Positions 25,029 to 33,862 are shown, counted from the stretch's first letter. The stretch is DNA of 55,615 nt from JBGSYN01 sp041750975 (GCA_041750975.1 JBGSYN010000182.1:1-55615), one strand, 5' to 3'. Numbers and translations are program-made. Notes: generated by a model not told the origin, from the letters alone.

Positions 25029-26210
25029 ATGAAATTTCTGAGGGTGATCCGATTGAATGAGGTTTCGGGCGGAAGCGAAACCGTCCTTTCGAATGCCCGG
25101 TTGGTGCTGGGCGAGGAGATCGTCGACGGCAGTCTCGGTCTGCGGGGTGGCGTCATCACCGCCGTCGAGACCGGTTCAAGCCGCTTGCCGGGGGCATTAG
25201 ATCTCGACGGCGATTTCCTGATCCCAGGGCTGATCGAACTCCACACCGATAATCTCGAAAAGCATTACATGCCGCGCGAGGGTGTGGTCTGGGATGCCGT
25301 TTCCGCCGCCATCAGCCATGACACCCAGATCGCGGGCTCCGGCATCACGACGGTCTACGACAGTCTGACCCTTGGCGCGGCGCCGGGTTGGGATGCCCGG
25401 GCCGAGACCGTGGCGCCGATGATCGAAGGCCTCAAATCGGCGCTGGCTCATGAAATGCTAAGGGTCGATCATTTCCTGCATCTCCGCTGCGAAGTCACCC
25501 ATCCCAATATCGCGCCGATTTTCGAGAGCTTCGTCGAGGATCCTCTGGTTCGCCTGATGTCGCTGATGGACCATGCGCCGGGCGACCGCCAGCAGCCCGA
25601 TATCGAGCGCTATCGCCGCTTTCTCTATCGGACCTGGCGGGACAGGGAAGCCGTCGATCATCATATCGATCGGCTGGTCGAGGGCTCGAAACTCTATGGG
25701 CCCGACAATCGCAAGCAGCTGTCGCGTCTGGCGCGATCGCACCGGATCCCTTTCGCCTCGCATGACGATGCCAAGCTCGTCCATGTCGAGGATGCCCATG
25801 GGCTCGGTGCGACGATCAGCGAATTCCCGACCACGCTCGAAGCGGCGGAGGCTGCCGATGAACGTGGCCTCGCCGTGTTGATGGGTGCTCCCAATCTCAT
25901 CCGCGGCGGCTCCCATTCGGGCAATATTGCGGCAGGCGAGCTCGCCAAGCGCGACCTTCTCCACATTCTCTCCTCTGATTACATCCCGGCAAGCCTGATC
26001 CAGGCGAGCTTCGGGCTGACCGGCGGCGAGTTCGGCATCCCGGTGCCGCGGGCCGTTGCCATGGTTACCCGCAACCCCGCACGCGCCGCCAACCTTGAGG
26101 ACCGGGGCGAGCTGGCGCCGCGAAAGCGGGCCGATCTGGTCCGTGTCAAAATGGTCAATGAGCGGCCGATCGTCCGCGGCGTCTGGTCGGCCGGCGTGCG
26201 GGTGGCCTGA
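25029..26210 (+). CDS. phnM: Alpha-D-ribose 1-methylphosphonate 5-triphosphate diphosphatase PhnM
   Basis: A 393-residue amidohydrolase-fold enzyme of the carbon-phosphorus lyase pathway; removes pyrophosphate from ribose-1-phosphonate-5-triphosphate. Visible: LIPGLIELHTDNLEKHYMPR (metal-binding His and Asp), MDHAPGDRQ, FASHDDAKLVHV (His, Asp), GAPNLIRGGSHSGN and LSSDYIPASL (late Asp), all in family order. Its TGA overlaps the ATG of the DUF1045 gene. None of the C-P lyase core genes (phnG-L) lies in this window, so this PhnM is an orphan here; it may act with a C-P lyase elsewhere or on a related triphosphate. A possible Pho box precedes it. Confidence 0.92.
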   Translation: MKFLRVIRLNEVSGGSETVLSNARLVLGEEIVDGSLGLRGGVITAVETGSSRLPGALDLDGDFLIPGLIELHTDNLEKHYMPREGVVWDAVSAAISHDTQIAGSGITTVYDSLTLGAAPGWDARAETVAPMIEGLKSALAHEMLRVDHFLHLRCEVTHPNIAPIFESFVEDPLVRLMSLMDHAPGDRQQPDIERYRRFLYRTWRDREAVDHHIDRLVEGSKLYGPDNRKQLSRLARSHRIPFASHDDAKLVHVEDAHGLGATISEFPTTLEAAEAADERGLAVLMGAPNLIRGGSHSGNIAAGELAKRDLLHILSSDYIPASLIQASFGLTGGEFGIPVPRAVAMVTRNPARAANLEDRGELAPRKRADLVRVKMVNERPIVRGVWSAGVRVA

Positions 26211-26908
26211 TGGCGCATCGGGTTGCCATCTACTACGCGCCGCCGCGAGGCAGTGCGCTCGAGGCGTTCGGCACGGCCTGGCTCGGGCGGGATCATCAAA
26301 CCGGTGCGTCTCTGATGCAGCCTGCAGTTCCGGGGCTGGATCGAGAACGCGTCAGAGCGCTCACGACATCGCCGCGCCATTACGGCTTTCATGCGACGAT
26401 CAAAGCGCCGTTCCGCCTTTCGCCGGACACTTCCGTCGAAGATCTGGGCCTGGCCCTGCATGAGTTCTGCAGCAAACGTAACCCCTTCGAGGCCCGCCTG
26501 AAGATTGCCTCGGTCGGCGGTTTCATCGCTTTCGTCCTCGCTGGAAATTCCGCGGAAATGCGGCAGCTCGAAGCCGACACGGTCCGGGGCTTCGAGCGCT
26601 TTCGAGCACCGCTAGAACAGGATGAAATCGACCGCCGCGGACCCTCCGGTCTTACCGAGCGTCAATCGCGGCAGTTTTTCAGCTTCGGCTATCCCTACAT
26701 CTTCGAGGATTTCCAGTTTCACATGACGTTGAGCCAGCGGCTCGAGGGCAGCGAGCATGAGGCGATGCTCGAAGCGGCTCGCGATCAGGCTGCGGGGATC
26801 GTTGCCGAACCCCATCTATTCGAGGGTCTGGCGATCTATGAGCAGGCGGAGCCCGAAGCCGATTTCCTGGTCACCCACCGCTCTCGGTTCTTGAGATCGG
26901 CTGCGTGA
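26210..26908 (+). CDS. DUF1045 family 2H phosphoesterase (phosphonate-operon protein)
   Basis: A 232-residue protein of the family often found in phn operons. The two His-x-Thr motifs of the 2H phosphoesterase fold are present: HYGFHATIKAPF (about residues 58-69) and FQFHMTLSQ (about 172-180). Members of the superfamily open cyclic phosphates, which suggests processing of a ribose cyclic phosphate or similar intermediate after C-P bond cleavage; the specific reaction is inferred. It is translationally coupled to phnM (TGATG). The ABC importer genes follow after about 100 bp with no obvious terminator. Confidence 0.88.
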   Translation: MAHRVAIYYAPPRGSALEAFGTAWLGRDHQTGASLMQPAVPGLDRERVRALTTSPRHYGFHATIKAPFRLSPDTSVEDLGLALHEFCSKRNPFEARLKIASVGGFIAFVLAGNSAEMRQLEADTVRGFERFRAPLEQDEIDRRGPSGLTERQSRQFFSFGYPYIFEDFQFHMTLSQRLEGSEHEAMLEAARDQAAGIVAEPHLFEGLAIYEQAEPEADFLVTHRSRFLRSAA

Positions 26909-27010
26909 TCGTTGCGTCGGGTTGCAGCGGAAGCGGGTTCGTGAAATACGGAATGGGCATCGGGTTGGGTGGCACTCACCCGCCAACTTCCGCGAAGAAG
27001 GAGGGGAGCG

Positions 27011-28285
27011 TTGAACAAGGTTTTTCTATCGACGGCGGCTGCGACATCGCTGATTGTGAGCGCCGCTTCGGCGCAGGATCTGGTCGTGTGGCACGATCTC
27101 GGCGAGAACGGCATCAAATGGTTCGAGGCGCTGAACGAGCTCTACTCGGAGCAGAACCCGGATGTCAGCATCACCTCGATCAACTATCCGACCGATCAGT
27201 GGATCAGCAAGAGCATTGCTTCGCTGAATACCGACACGGCCCCGGATCTCCTCTTCAACAACTACGAGCGGGTCATTCGGGTCCAGAACCAGACCGACAA
27301 GATCCTCGATCTCACCCCCTACTTGCCGGCTGGCGCCAAAGAATATCTGAGCGAAGGCGATCTGCAGGTCGCAACCTACGACGACAAAATGATCATCTTC
27401 CCGATCCAGCGCGTGCAGATGGCGTTCGGCGTACGTTCCAGCTGGCTCGAGGCCGTCGACGAGGAGTTCCCGCAGACCTGGGACGATGTGCTGCGTGTCG
27501 CCGAAAAATTCACGACAGCCGATCCCGACAATAACGGCGAAAGCGACACGTTCGGCATCGCCATCGAGGCCGCCAATCCGCGCGATCTGATCCACATGCT
27601 GGATCTCTATACCTTCGGGACCGGCCTCCGGCACACCCTGGTCGACCCCGAAGGCAATGTCGTCATCGCCGAACCGCAACACAAAGAAGTCCTGATCGAG
27701 GTCATGAAGCTCTTCACCGACTACGGCTATGTTGCGCCGGATTCGGTCAATCATAGCTTTCAAGACATGTATCAGGTGATCGAGGGCGGGCGTGCCGGTA
27801 TGTTCCGCGTCGGCGATTGGAACGTGAAGAAATGGGATGCCGAAGCCATCGCCGGCGACTTCACCATCGGCACCTGGCCGGCCTTTGAGGGTACGGAAGA
27901 TGCCGCGGTCGTGGTCGGCGGCATGCGGGGTGTTGCGGTTCCGACCAACTCTCCCGAACAAGAGGCCGCGATCGCGTTCGCGCAGTTCATGCTCTCACCC
28001 GAAGCGCAAAAGGCATCGTTCGCCAATATCGGTTCCTCGGTGCGTTCCGATTTCGACATGACCGACATGGGTCTGAGCGAGAACCAGACGGCCTTCGCCG
28101 ATCCTCAGTACAACCTGAATGCCTATGATTTTCCGGAAAGCATTCACACCTGGTATCCCGAAATCGAGGCCGAGTACCACAAGCGTTTGCTGGATGCGAT
28201 CGCCAACCCGCCCGAGGATTGGAACGCCTATGTCGATGAGCTCGCTGCGGACATGCAGGCCCTGGTCGACGAGAAGCAGGGGTGA
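27011..28285 (+). CDS. Carbohydrate-type ABC transporter substrate-binding protein
   Basis: A 424-residue periplasmic binding protein (extracellular solute-binding family 1). The TTG start at 27011 is strongly supported by GGAGGGGAG about 6 bases upstream; it gives a signal peptide LNKVFLSTAAATSLIVSAAS with cleavage near AQDL. Mature-part features: VWHDLGENGIKWFEALNELY, TDTAPDLLFNNYERV, EGGRAGMFRVGDWN and FAQFMLSPEAQKASF, typical of sugar or glycerol-phosphate binding proteins. Located after phnM and DUF1045 and before two permeases, so it could bind a phosphorylated sugar, phosphodiester or phosphonate ester rather than a plain sugar. Confidence 0.9.
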   Translation: MNKVFLSTAAATSLIVSAASAQDLVVWHDLGENGIKWFEALNELYSEQNPDVSITSINYPTDQWISKSIASLNTDTAPDLLFNNYERVIRVQNQTDKILDLTPYLPAGAKEYLSEGDLQVATYDDKMIIFPIQRVQMAFGVRSSWLEAVDEEFPQTWDDVLRVAEKFTTADPDNNGESDTFGIAIEAANPRDLIHMLDLYTFGTGLRHTLVDPEGNVVIAEPQHKEVLIEVMKLFTDYGYVAPDSVNHSFQDMYQVIEGGRAGMFRVGDWNVKKWDAEAIAGDFTIGTWPAFEGTEDAAVVVGGMRGVAVPTNSPEQEAAIAFAQFMLSPEAQKASFANIGSSVRSDFDMTDMGLSENQTAFADPQYNLNAYDFPESIHTWYPEIEAEYHKRLLDAIANPPEDWNAYVDELAADMQALVDEKQG

Positions 28286-28309
28286 GCCTCGAAGCCTGTG
28301 GAGTGCGAC

Positions 28310-28615
28310 ATGAGTGAGCTCACGATGCCGTCGTTCGAAGCGAGCACGACAGCAGAACTACCGCCCGAGGGCCTGAGCGACATGCTCGAAGCCCTCTGGT
28401 GGGTGCGGAAAGGGTCGTGGGAGAAGGCGCACAATCTGGCGCAAGCCCGGGAGGACGCGACCGGAGCTTGGATTCATGCCTACCTCCACCGCGTCGAGGG
28501 CGACCAGGGCAATGCCGGCTATTGGTATCGCCGCGCCGGAAGGCCGGCGGCAACCGGCGGTCTCGATGCGGAATGGCGAGCGATCGCAGCGGAGCTGATC
28601 AGCGGCGACGGCTGA
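28310..28615 (+). CDS. Small conserved protein inserted in the ABC transporter operon
   Basis: A 101-residue soluble acidic protein with the recognisable conserved block GAWIHAYLHRVEGDQGNAGY then WYRRAGRPAAT and LDAEWRAIAAEL. Similar short hypothetical proteins are widespread in proteobacteria; the pattern (WEKAHNLAQ, YLHRVEGD) suggests a two-helix TPR-like unit. No function is known to me. ATG 28310 has GGAG upstream, and the gene sits between the binding-protein gene (24 bases before) and the first permease (28 bases after), so it is translated from the transporter mRNA. Confidence 0.75.
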   Translation: MSELTMPSFEASTTAELPPEGLSDMLEALWWVRKGSWEKAHNLAQAREDATGAWIHAYLHRVEGDQGNAGYWYRRAGRPAATGGLDAEWRAIAAELISGDG

Positions 28616-28643
28616 GCCGCATCATGCTTTCGGGGGCCTGAAG

Positions 28644-29534
28644 GTGGCGCAGGATATCTGGCGGCACCGACTGTTTTACGGTCTGGTCCTGCCCTTTGCT
28701 GCCCTGGTCATCGTCTTCGGCCTCTGGCCGATCGTCCAGAGCATTCAGGTCTCGTTCACCGAGAGCTACACGGCCCTCTCGCCGGAACCGACCTATGTCG
28801 GTCTTGCCAATTTCCGCAAGATTTTCGCCGATCCCTACTTCCGGAGTTCGCTCGGGCTGACCCTTGGCTACACAGCTGTTTCGGTTGTGGTGAATATCTC
28901 CTTTGCGCTCGGCTACGCCCTGCTCTTGGGCGGCAGCCTGATCAGCTGGGGCAATGCCTTCTTCAGGCTTGCCATCTTCCTGCCGGTGATCGCCCCCGAC
29001 GTCGCGGGCTTCATCGTCTGGAAATGGATGTACAACCAGAATTTCGGCGTCGTGAACGAGGTCCTGACCAGCCTTGGCCTGCCGGCCTTCGGCGGCATCG
29101 CCGATCAGCACAGCGTCTTCTGGGCCCTGGTCATTGCCGAGCTCTGGAAGCATGTCGGCTTCTACACCATCATCTTCCTGACCAATATGACGCTGCTCGA
29201 TCCGAGCCTCGAGGAACAGGCGCGTATCGACGGCGCCAACCGCCTGCAGCGCTTCTGGCATGTGATCATCCCGCAGCTCCGCCCGGCCATCACCGTCAAC
29301 ACGGTCTATGCGGTGATCCAGTTCCTGAAGACGTTCACGGTCGTCGTCGTCATGACCAAGGGCGGGCCGAACTTTTCGACGAATTTCGTCAGCTATTACG
29401 CCTATCAGAAGTTCGACCAGGCGCTCTATGGCGAGGCCTCGGCGATGGCGACAACACTGTTCGTCATCGTCATCATCGTCGCCTATGGCCTCTATTATGC
29501 CAATGAACGAGGCTCGCGATGGCAACGAGCCTGA
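28644..29534 (+). CDS. Sugar ABC transporter permease (MalF/UgpA type)
   Basis: A 296-residue inner-membrane permease with about six transmembrane segments, the first at about residues 10-33. The cytoplasmic EAA loop that docks the ATPase is EEQARIDGANRLQRFWHVI. It starts at GTG 28644. Its end overlaps the start of the second permease gene by 16 bases. The docking loop looks intact, so an ATPase must be supplied from elsewhere in the genome; none is in this operon. Confidence 0.92.
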   Translation: MAQDIWRHRLFYGLVLPFAALVIVFGLWPIVQSIQVSFTESYTALSPEPTYVGLANFRKIFADPYFRSSLGLTLGYTAVSVVVNISFALGYALLLGGSLISWGNAFFRLAIFLPVIAPDVAGFIVWKWMYNQNFGVVNEVLTSLGLPAFGGIADQHSVFWALVIAELWKHVGFYTIIFLTNMTLLDPSLEEQARIDGANRLQRFWHVIIPQLRPAITVNTVYAVIQFLKTFTVVVVMTKGGPNFSTNFVSYYAYQKFDQALYGEASAMATTLFVIVIIVAYGLYYANERGSRWQRA

Positions 29535-30364
29535 GTGCCGGGCCGATCGGCCGGATTGCGGCCTATGTGACGGCAACCGTGGTCTCGCTGGCGTTTCTCT
29601 ATCCCTATTACTGGATGCTGGTGAGCAGCTTTCGCGATACCGAAGCGATCCTCACCGACCCGCTGCGGCCGCTGCCCGAGACGTTCGATCTCGAGGCGTT
29701 CCGCAGCATCGGCGAGATCGGCGGCGTGCCGCTGACGACCTTTCTCATCAACAGCCTCTGGATTACCGGCGCCTCGACCGCGATTGCCATGATCGTCACG
29801 GCACTGGGCGCCTATGCCCTGATGCGGAAACCCGGTCTTCCTGGCTTCAAGCTGATCCGCTTCGGGTTTCTGCTCACCATCATGTATCCCTACATGCTGC
29901 TGGTGATCCCGGTCTATATCGTGATGTTCTATCTGGGCCTGCTCGGCACCTATACCGGCATGATCCTGTTCTTGAGCCTGGGGCCCATTCAGTTCTTCCT
30001 GTTCGAGCAGTTCTTTCGGACCTTGCCGCGCGAAATGATCGAGGCTGCTCTGGTCGATGGTGCGACCGAGATGCAGGTGCTCTTCCGCATCGTGCTGCCC
30101 GTCGCCTGGCCGGTCGTCGGCACGGTGACGCTTGTGACTTTCCTCCTGAACTGGTCGCAATGGTTCCCGGTGCTGGTCATTTCCACGACACCGCACACCT
30201 ATACGCTGCCGGTGGCGCTGCTCTCCTTGAACAGCCAACTCGGCGTCAATTTCCAAGGCATCATGGCGCTCGCCACCCTCACCACTCTGCCGGTCGTGAT
30301 CGTCTTTCTCCTGACCCAGCGCCGCGTCATGCAGGGCATCGCCGCAGGGTCGGTGAAGGGTTAG
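29519..30364 (+). CDS. Sugar ABC transporter permease (MalG/UgpE type)
   Basis: A 281-residue partner permease with about six membrane segments. The EAA loop is REMIEAALVDGATEMQVLF followed by RIVLPVAWP, with the conserved Gly. FLYPYYWMLVSSFRDTEAI at the N-terminus is typical of MalG-type subunits. The ATG lies inside the end of the preceding gene, implying coupled translation. This is the last gene of the run from phnM; the next 880 bp are non-coding or degenerate, so the operon ends without an ATPase gene. Confidence 0.92.
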   Translation: MATSLSAGPIGRIAAYVTATVVSLAFLYPYYWMLVSSFRDTEAILTDPLRPLPETFDLEAFRSIGEIGGVPLTTFLINSLWITGASTAIAMIVTALGAYALMRKPGLPGFKLIRFGFLLTIMYPYMLLVIPVYIVMFYLGLLGTYTGMILFLSLGPIQFFLFEQFFRTLPREMIEAALVDGATEMQVLFRIVLPVAWPVVGTVTLVTFLLNWSQWFPVLVISTTPHTYTLPVALLSLNSQLGVNFQGIMALATLTTLPVVIVFLLTQRRVMQGIAAGSVKG

Positions 30365-31246
30365 GCGAATTCTACTTTAGGTTTTCAATCATGGCGCTAG
30401 TTCGCGCTTTTGAGTTGCGGCATCCTGCCTCATGATAGGCAAATCCACTTAGCAGCATTCGAGCGCAAGCGGTAAGCTTCAACCCTCATATAATGACATA
30501 AGTCATTCGGCACCTTGGCGATGTCGGGCTCTCAACGATCGTTGGCAGCGGGAGGAAGCATTGCCGATCACGGATGAACATCTTGGCGATTTGATCGAGC
30601 GCCTCAAGCGGATCCCCATGCTCACTGAGCTTCTCTGGTGCTCCGAAAGGCCGAAAAAACCACGCTGCTCCATCACCCGTCTCCCCAGTCACATCCAGGG
30701 AGATTGAACCAGAAACTCACTCAACACGGTAGGTAAATGCGGGTGTCCAGCTTCGCGCCATTGGAGGCCTGCGAACGCCGATTCCGCATGTTACTGAGAC
30801 TTTTCGGACAGAATCATGTCCAGTTCTGGGAAAAGACAGCACTGGCAAGAAGCGATGGAAGGCGTTTCATTGTGCTAAAGCGACACAATAATTCACGCAA
30901 TCGCTTCGCGTGGCCCGAGCGCACGGCTGAATGGCGCGATAATCCGCTATTGCGGATCGGGACTTATCGCGGGTGCGCTCGTGGTCATATTTGGCGAGCG
31001 CCTTAGCCGGCCCAAGGAAATTGCCCCTATGATCGTCTTCCCGGCCTATCTCGAATTAGCAAGAGACATTCTTTGCGAGGGCGCGCCCGCATTTGTAGGC
31101 ATCGGAGAGGAGTTGGCTCAGGCAATATTTCGGCCGAAGAATGCTGTTACGGTACATTGGTAGAAAGTCGTGAAGGACACACTCGCAAGATAAAGCCGCC
31201 TGACGGGATTGAAGCGATCAATACCTATCTATGAAACGCTTTCACG
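30365..31246 (+). other. Gene-poor, lower-GC stretch with possible remnants
   Basis: No intact gene is convincing. A hairpin AATGAC-ATAA-GTCATT lies near 30490-30510, just after a TATAAT-like sequence. A 48-codon frame starts at TTG 30561 after GGGAGGAAGCA and stops at 30707 (LPITDEHLGDLIERLKRIP), of unknown nature. A disrupted frame follows at 30816-31163 (listed separately). The rest shows nothing I can name. Confidence 0.5.
30816..31163 (+). pseudogene. Possible pseudogene of a small membrane protein
   Basis: A single frame opens at ATG 30816 (MSSSGKRQHWQEAMEGVSLC), meets TAA at about 30876, and then stays open to 31163. The second part has one hydrophobic segment (SGLIAGALVVIFGE) and an amphipathic remainder (IAPMIVFPAYLELARDIL). 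The continuity across one stop suggests a broken gene, but I recognise no family, and the downstream part could be a short gene starting at GTG 30981. Confidence 0.3.
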
Positions 31247-31873
31247 CTAGCGGAGTTTCCACTGCTTGCTATTTTGCGAACGCCGATGCTCTTGAAAGCA
31301 TTCGTATATCGTTTCGTATGCCCAACCTGAAGATCGCCAAACTACATCATCGGAAAGTCCGAAGGCGTTAATCTGCTCCCTTGTACCCCACTCGATCTGC
31401 AAGTAGCGAAGTTTACCGCCTTTTTCTTTATGGCGTTCACTCAGCCATTTAATTTGTCGACGCAATTCTGGTAGTTCCTTCCCGATTCCGCTGTTGTCGT
31501 GGACGCCGAGCCCTTCGAATTGCGCGAACCGACCGAGTTTCTTGGCGTAGCATTCGCGCGCCTCTCGCAAGTAGCGCTTCCAGCACTCCTTAGCTTTTGT
31601 CTCCACGACGCCGATGAGATTATTCAAGAGTTTCTGCGACTTTATGTCGTCGTAAAGACAAAGTAAATCGTGACCATAATCCTCGATGGCTTGCGAGGGA
31701 TTTTCCTCTAACAAGCAACCTTTCAGCATTAACTCAAACGTATGAGAATAGAGAAAATCGATAGGATGAGAACGGCCAATACTGATCTTTTTCGTAGTGA
31801 CAGCCTCACAAAGGAAGTCCGCGCTTTTCCCGTAACTCCTTCCCAAATTCACAAAACCAAGACTGTCGGCCAT
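31247..31873 (-). CDS. Hypothetical protein, HEPN-like
   Basis: A 208-residue helical protein with no close family that I recognise. The segment PIDFLYSHTFELMLKGCLL (37-55) followed by DYGHDLLCLYDDIKSQKLL (65-83) resembles HEPN domains of abortive-infection and toxin proteins, where a helical pair precedes a Gly-His-Asp-Leu turn. A clear catalytic R-x4-6-H was not found. The gene is clearly lower in GC and different in codon use (many AA, AT-rich codons) from its neighbours and stands alone in a gene-poor patch, consistent with horizontal acquisition. The ATG at 31873 is the first in frame. Confidence 0.6.
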   Translation of the reverse strand: MADSLGFVNLGRSYGKSADFLCEAVTTKKISIGRSHPIDFLYSHTFELMLKGCLLEENPSQAIEDYGHDLLCLYDDIKSQKLLNNLIGVVETKAKECWKRYLREARECYAKKLGRFAQFEGLGVHDNSGIGKELPELRRQIKWLSERHKEKGGKLRYLQIEWGTREQINAFGLSDDVVWRSSGWAYETIYECFQEHRRSQNSKQWKLR

Positions 31874-31932
31874 CGATTATACCCAATACAATCAATCGAT
31901 CTTCTCACAATAATCTAGTTTAATATTGACAT

Positions 31933-32085
31933 ATGGACGCGAATAATCAACTTTTACGCGAAGTATTGCCACATTTCATACAAAAAGTAGTCTCATCCCT
32001 CGTATCGCAGGATGGCCATCGGAATATGGCCTTTCGTTTCAATATTTGCTCGAACGCTCCGATGTATGATACCTCAAAACCGTAG
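31933..32085 (+). CDS. Possible small ORF (50 aa), function unknown
   Basis: An ATG frame of 50 codons, diverging from the HEPN-like gene across 59 AT-rich bases. It starts MDANNQLLREVLPHFIQ, an amphipathic helix-like N-terminus, and ends in a TAG. No ribosome-binding site is evident; TTGACA lies directly before the ATG. It may be a gene, a fragment or chance. Otherwise 31874-32105 holds nothing recognisable. Confidence 0.25.
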   Translation: MDANNQLLREVLPHFIQKVVSSLVSQDGHRNMAFRFNICSNAPMYDTSKP

Positions 32086-32105
32086 AGGATTTGTCGCAGC
32101 TACTT

Positions 32106-32150
32106 AACTGACCGAGGGGTTACAGGGGAAATCGCATTTCCCCTGAATTT
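32106..32150. repeat. Palindromic intergenic element, copy A (3' of phoD)
   Basis: The core is a perfect stem CAGGGGAAAT/ATTTCCCCTG around CGC (32123-32145), preceded by AACTGACCGAGGGGTTA. It lies 22 bases past the phoD stop. Copy B at 33969-34016 shares about 85% of 46 bases. Position just after a stop codon suggests transcript termination or mRNA end protection. Confidence 0.7.
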
Positions 32151-32172
32151 CGGTGGACGACAACCGCTGCGG

Positions 32173-33834
32173 TCAGCTGTAGGCGAGGGTGGCGCCGGAT
32201 TTGACGATCCGCTCCTGGTGTACTTCGACCGGTTTGTAGTCTGGAATGAGCACCGTATCGACACCGACATAGGTGACGTCGGCGGCGTCGTGTGTGAGCA
32301 CGATCCGCACATAGCCGTTGTGGATGCTCTCGGTCCAGCGCACTTCGTCCATGCCTTCAGCGAAGATCGCGTCGATCCGCTCGACCAGTTCCGGCGGGAA
32401 GCCGGCGTCGCGGAACTCGCCCGGCGAGCCGATGCCTGTGGCGCCGATCTCCACGCCCACGGGCTCGCCCTTGTCGTTGTAGAGCTCGTTCGCGAAGAAG
32501 TTGTGGGTGTCGCCGGTCAGCACCAACAAATCCTGGGCGCCGGCATCGCGCGCCAGCAAGTAGAACGCCTCCCGTGCCACCGGATAACCGTCCCAGGTGT
32601 CGCTGTACCAGGGCAAGTTCCACTTGCCGTTCGGGATCATGTACTCGGCGTCCGGGGGAAACGCATCTTCCGGAATGCCGGCTTCGACGAAGTCCGGCAG
32701 CATGAAGCGCGCCATCGGGCTGGCGGAGCCGATCAAGCGCCATGGCTGGCCCTGCTCGATCGAGGCGGCGAGGCTGGTACGAACATGGTCCTCGACTGCG
32801 GGCGAGAGCATGCGGCGATCGGGATTGCCCAACTCCTCGACGACATAGCGTTCCCTGTCCTCGGCGGTCTTGAAGCTTTCGAAATCCGGATATGCCGGCT
32901 GTTTGTCGCGGCCGGTGTGTCGGGTCTCGAGCGTGATGAGCGAGGCGAGATTGCCGAGCGCGTAGGTCCGCCAATATTCATAGAGCGGCCGTCCCGGCTC
33001 CGGATCGCGTATCGGCATCCACTCGAAATAGGCCTGGATCGAGGCATCGCGGCGCGCCGCCCACTCGCCCTCGTCTTCCGGCTGGTGGTTGCCGGCACCG
33101 TTCTTCCAAGGGTTGTTGGTGGCCTCGTGGTCGTCCCAGAACGCGACGAACGGGTGGGCCGCATGCATCGCCTTCGACCCGGCGTCGCTTTTGTACTGAG
33201 CATGCCGGCGGCGGTAATCGTCGAGGGTGACGATCTCGTGGGGCGGATCGTGCGGTCGGCCGATCGTCTCGCCGACATTGTCACCCCATTCGCCGTCGCC
33301 ATACTCGTAGATATAATCGCCGGTATGCACGACCAGATCGATCGCCTCATCCTTCGCCATGGCGTCGTAGGCGTTGAAATAGGCGAAGGCGTAGTTCGAG
33401 CAGGACGCCAGTGCGAGGCCGAACCGCTCGACATCTCCGGTCGGCAGCGTCTTGGTCCGACCGACCCGCGACGTCGCCTCGCCAAGGGCGAACCGATAAT
33501 AGTAGGTAGCACCAGGCTCCAAGCCGTCGGCGATAACCTTGACCGTATGGTCGCGCTCGGCCGACGCCGTGGCTTCGCCTTCACCGACGATGGATTGGAA
33601 CTTCGGATCTGCAGCGATGCTCCAGCTGACGGATTCCGTCTCGGCGTCAGTGGTCACGTGGGTCCAGAGGACGACGCTTTGGTGATCGGGATCGCCGCTC
33701 GCAACGCCATGGGCGAAAACCGGATGATCGGTATCCGCGGGCTGCGCTCGGGTCTCGACCGAGAGAATGCCCTGCGAAAGGAAGACGCCGGCACCGGCGA
33801 TCCCTTTTATTGAATCTCGACGATTTAAAGACAT
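32173..33834 (-). CDS. phoD: Alkaline phosphatase D family protein (PhoD)
   Basis: A 553-residue Tat-exported phosphodiesterase/phosphomonoesterase. The N-terminal SLNRRDSIKGIAGAGVF carries the twin-arginine motif and a hydrophobic core. A Fn3-like N-terminal domain (about 35-135: VVLWTHVTTD, LEPGATYYYRF) is followed by the metallophosphoesterase domain: ASCSNYAFAYFNAY (metal Cys/Asn), VVHTGDYIYEYG, AFWDDHEATNNPW, LTGDTHNFFANEL and GATGIGSPGEF. Metals are expected to be iron and calcium, as in PhoD. AGGAGGG precedes the ATG, and a Pho box with well-spaced -10 lies 30-60 bases upstream, so expression under phosphate starvation is likely. The family releases phosphate from organic phosphoesters outside the cytoplasm. 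Confidence 0.95.
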   Translation of the reverse strand: MSLNRRDSIKGIAGAGVFLSQGILSVETRAQPADTDHPVFAHGVASGDPDHQSVVLWTHVTTDAETESVSWSIAADPKFQSIVGEGEATASAERDHTVKVIADGLEPGATYYYRFALGEATSRVGRTKTLPTGDVERFGLALASCSNYAFAYFNAYDAMAKDEAIDLVVHTGDYIYEYGDGEWGDNVGETIGRPHDPPHEIVTLDDYRRRHAQYKSDAGSKAMHAAHPFVAFWDDHEATNNPWKNGAGNHQPEDEGEWAARRDASIQAYFEWMPIRDPEPGRPLYEYWRTYALGNLASLITLETRHTGRDKQPAYPDFESFKTAEDRERYVVEELGNPDRRMLSPAVEDHVRTSLAASIEQGQPWRLIGSASPMARFMLPDFVEAGIPEDAFPPDAEYMIPNGKWNLPWYSDTWDGYPVAREAFYLLARDAGAQDLLVLTGDTHNFFANELYNDKGEPVGVEIGATGIGSPGEFRDAGFPPELVERIDAIFAEGMDEVRWTESIHNGYVRIVLTHDAADVTYVGVDTVLIPDYKPVEVHQERIVKSGATLAYS

Positions 33835-33862
33835 CCGACCCTCCTTTTTATTTGTCGGTCAG

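Noticed and set aside
26909..27010. A start 14 codons upstream of TTG 27011 for the binding-protein gene
   Set aside because: The sequence before TTG 27011 contains a strong ribosome-binding site placed for that TTG, and the upstream extension would bury the signal peptide.
32218..33813. A 531-codon plus-strand frame inside phoD
   Set aside because: It mirrors phoD in the complementary frame and shows no family motif; phoD has full motif support.
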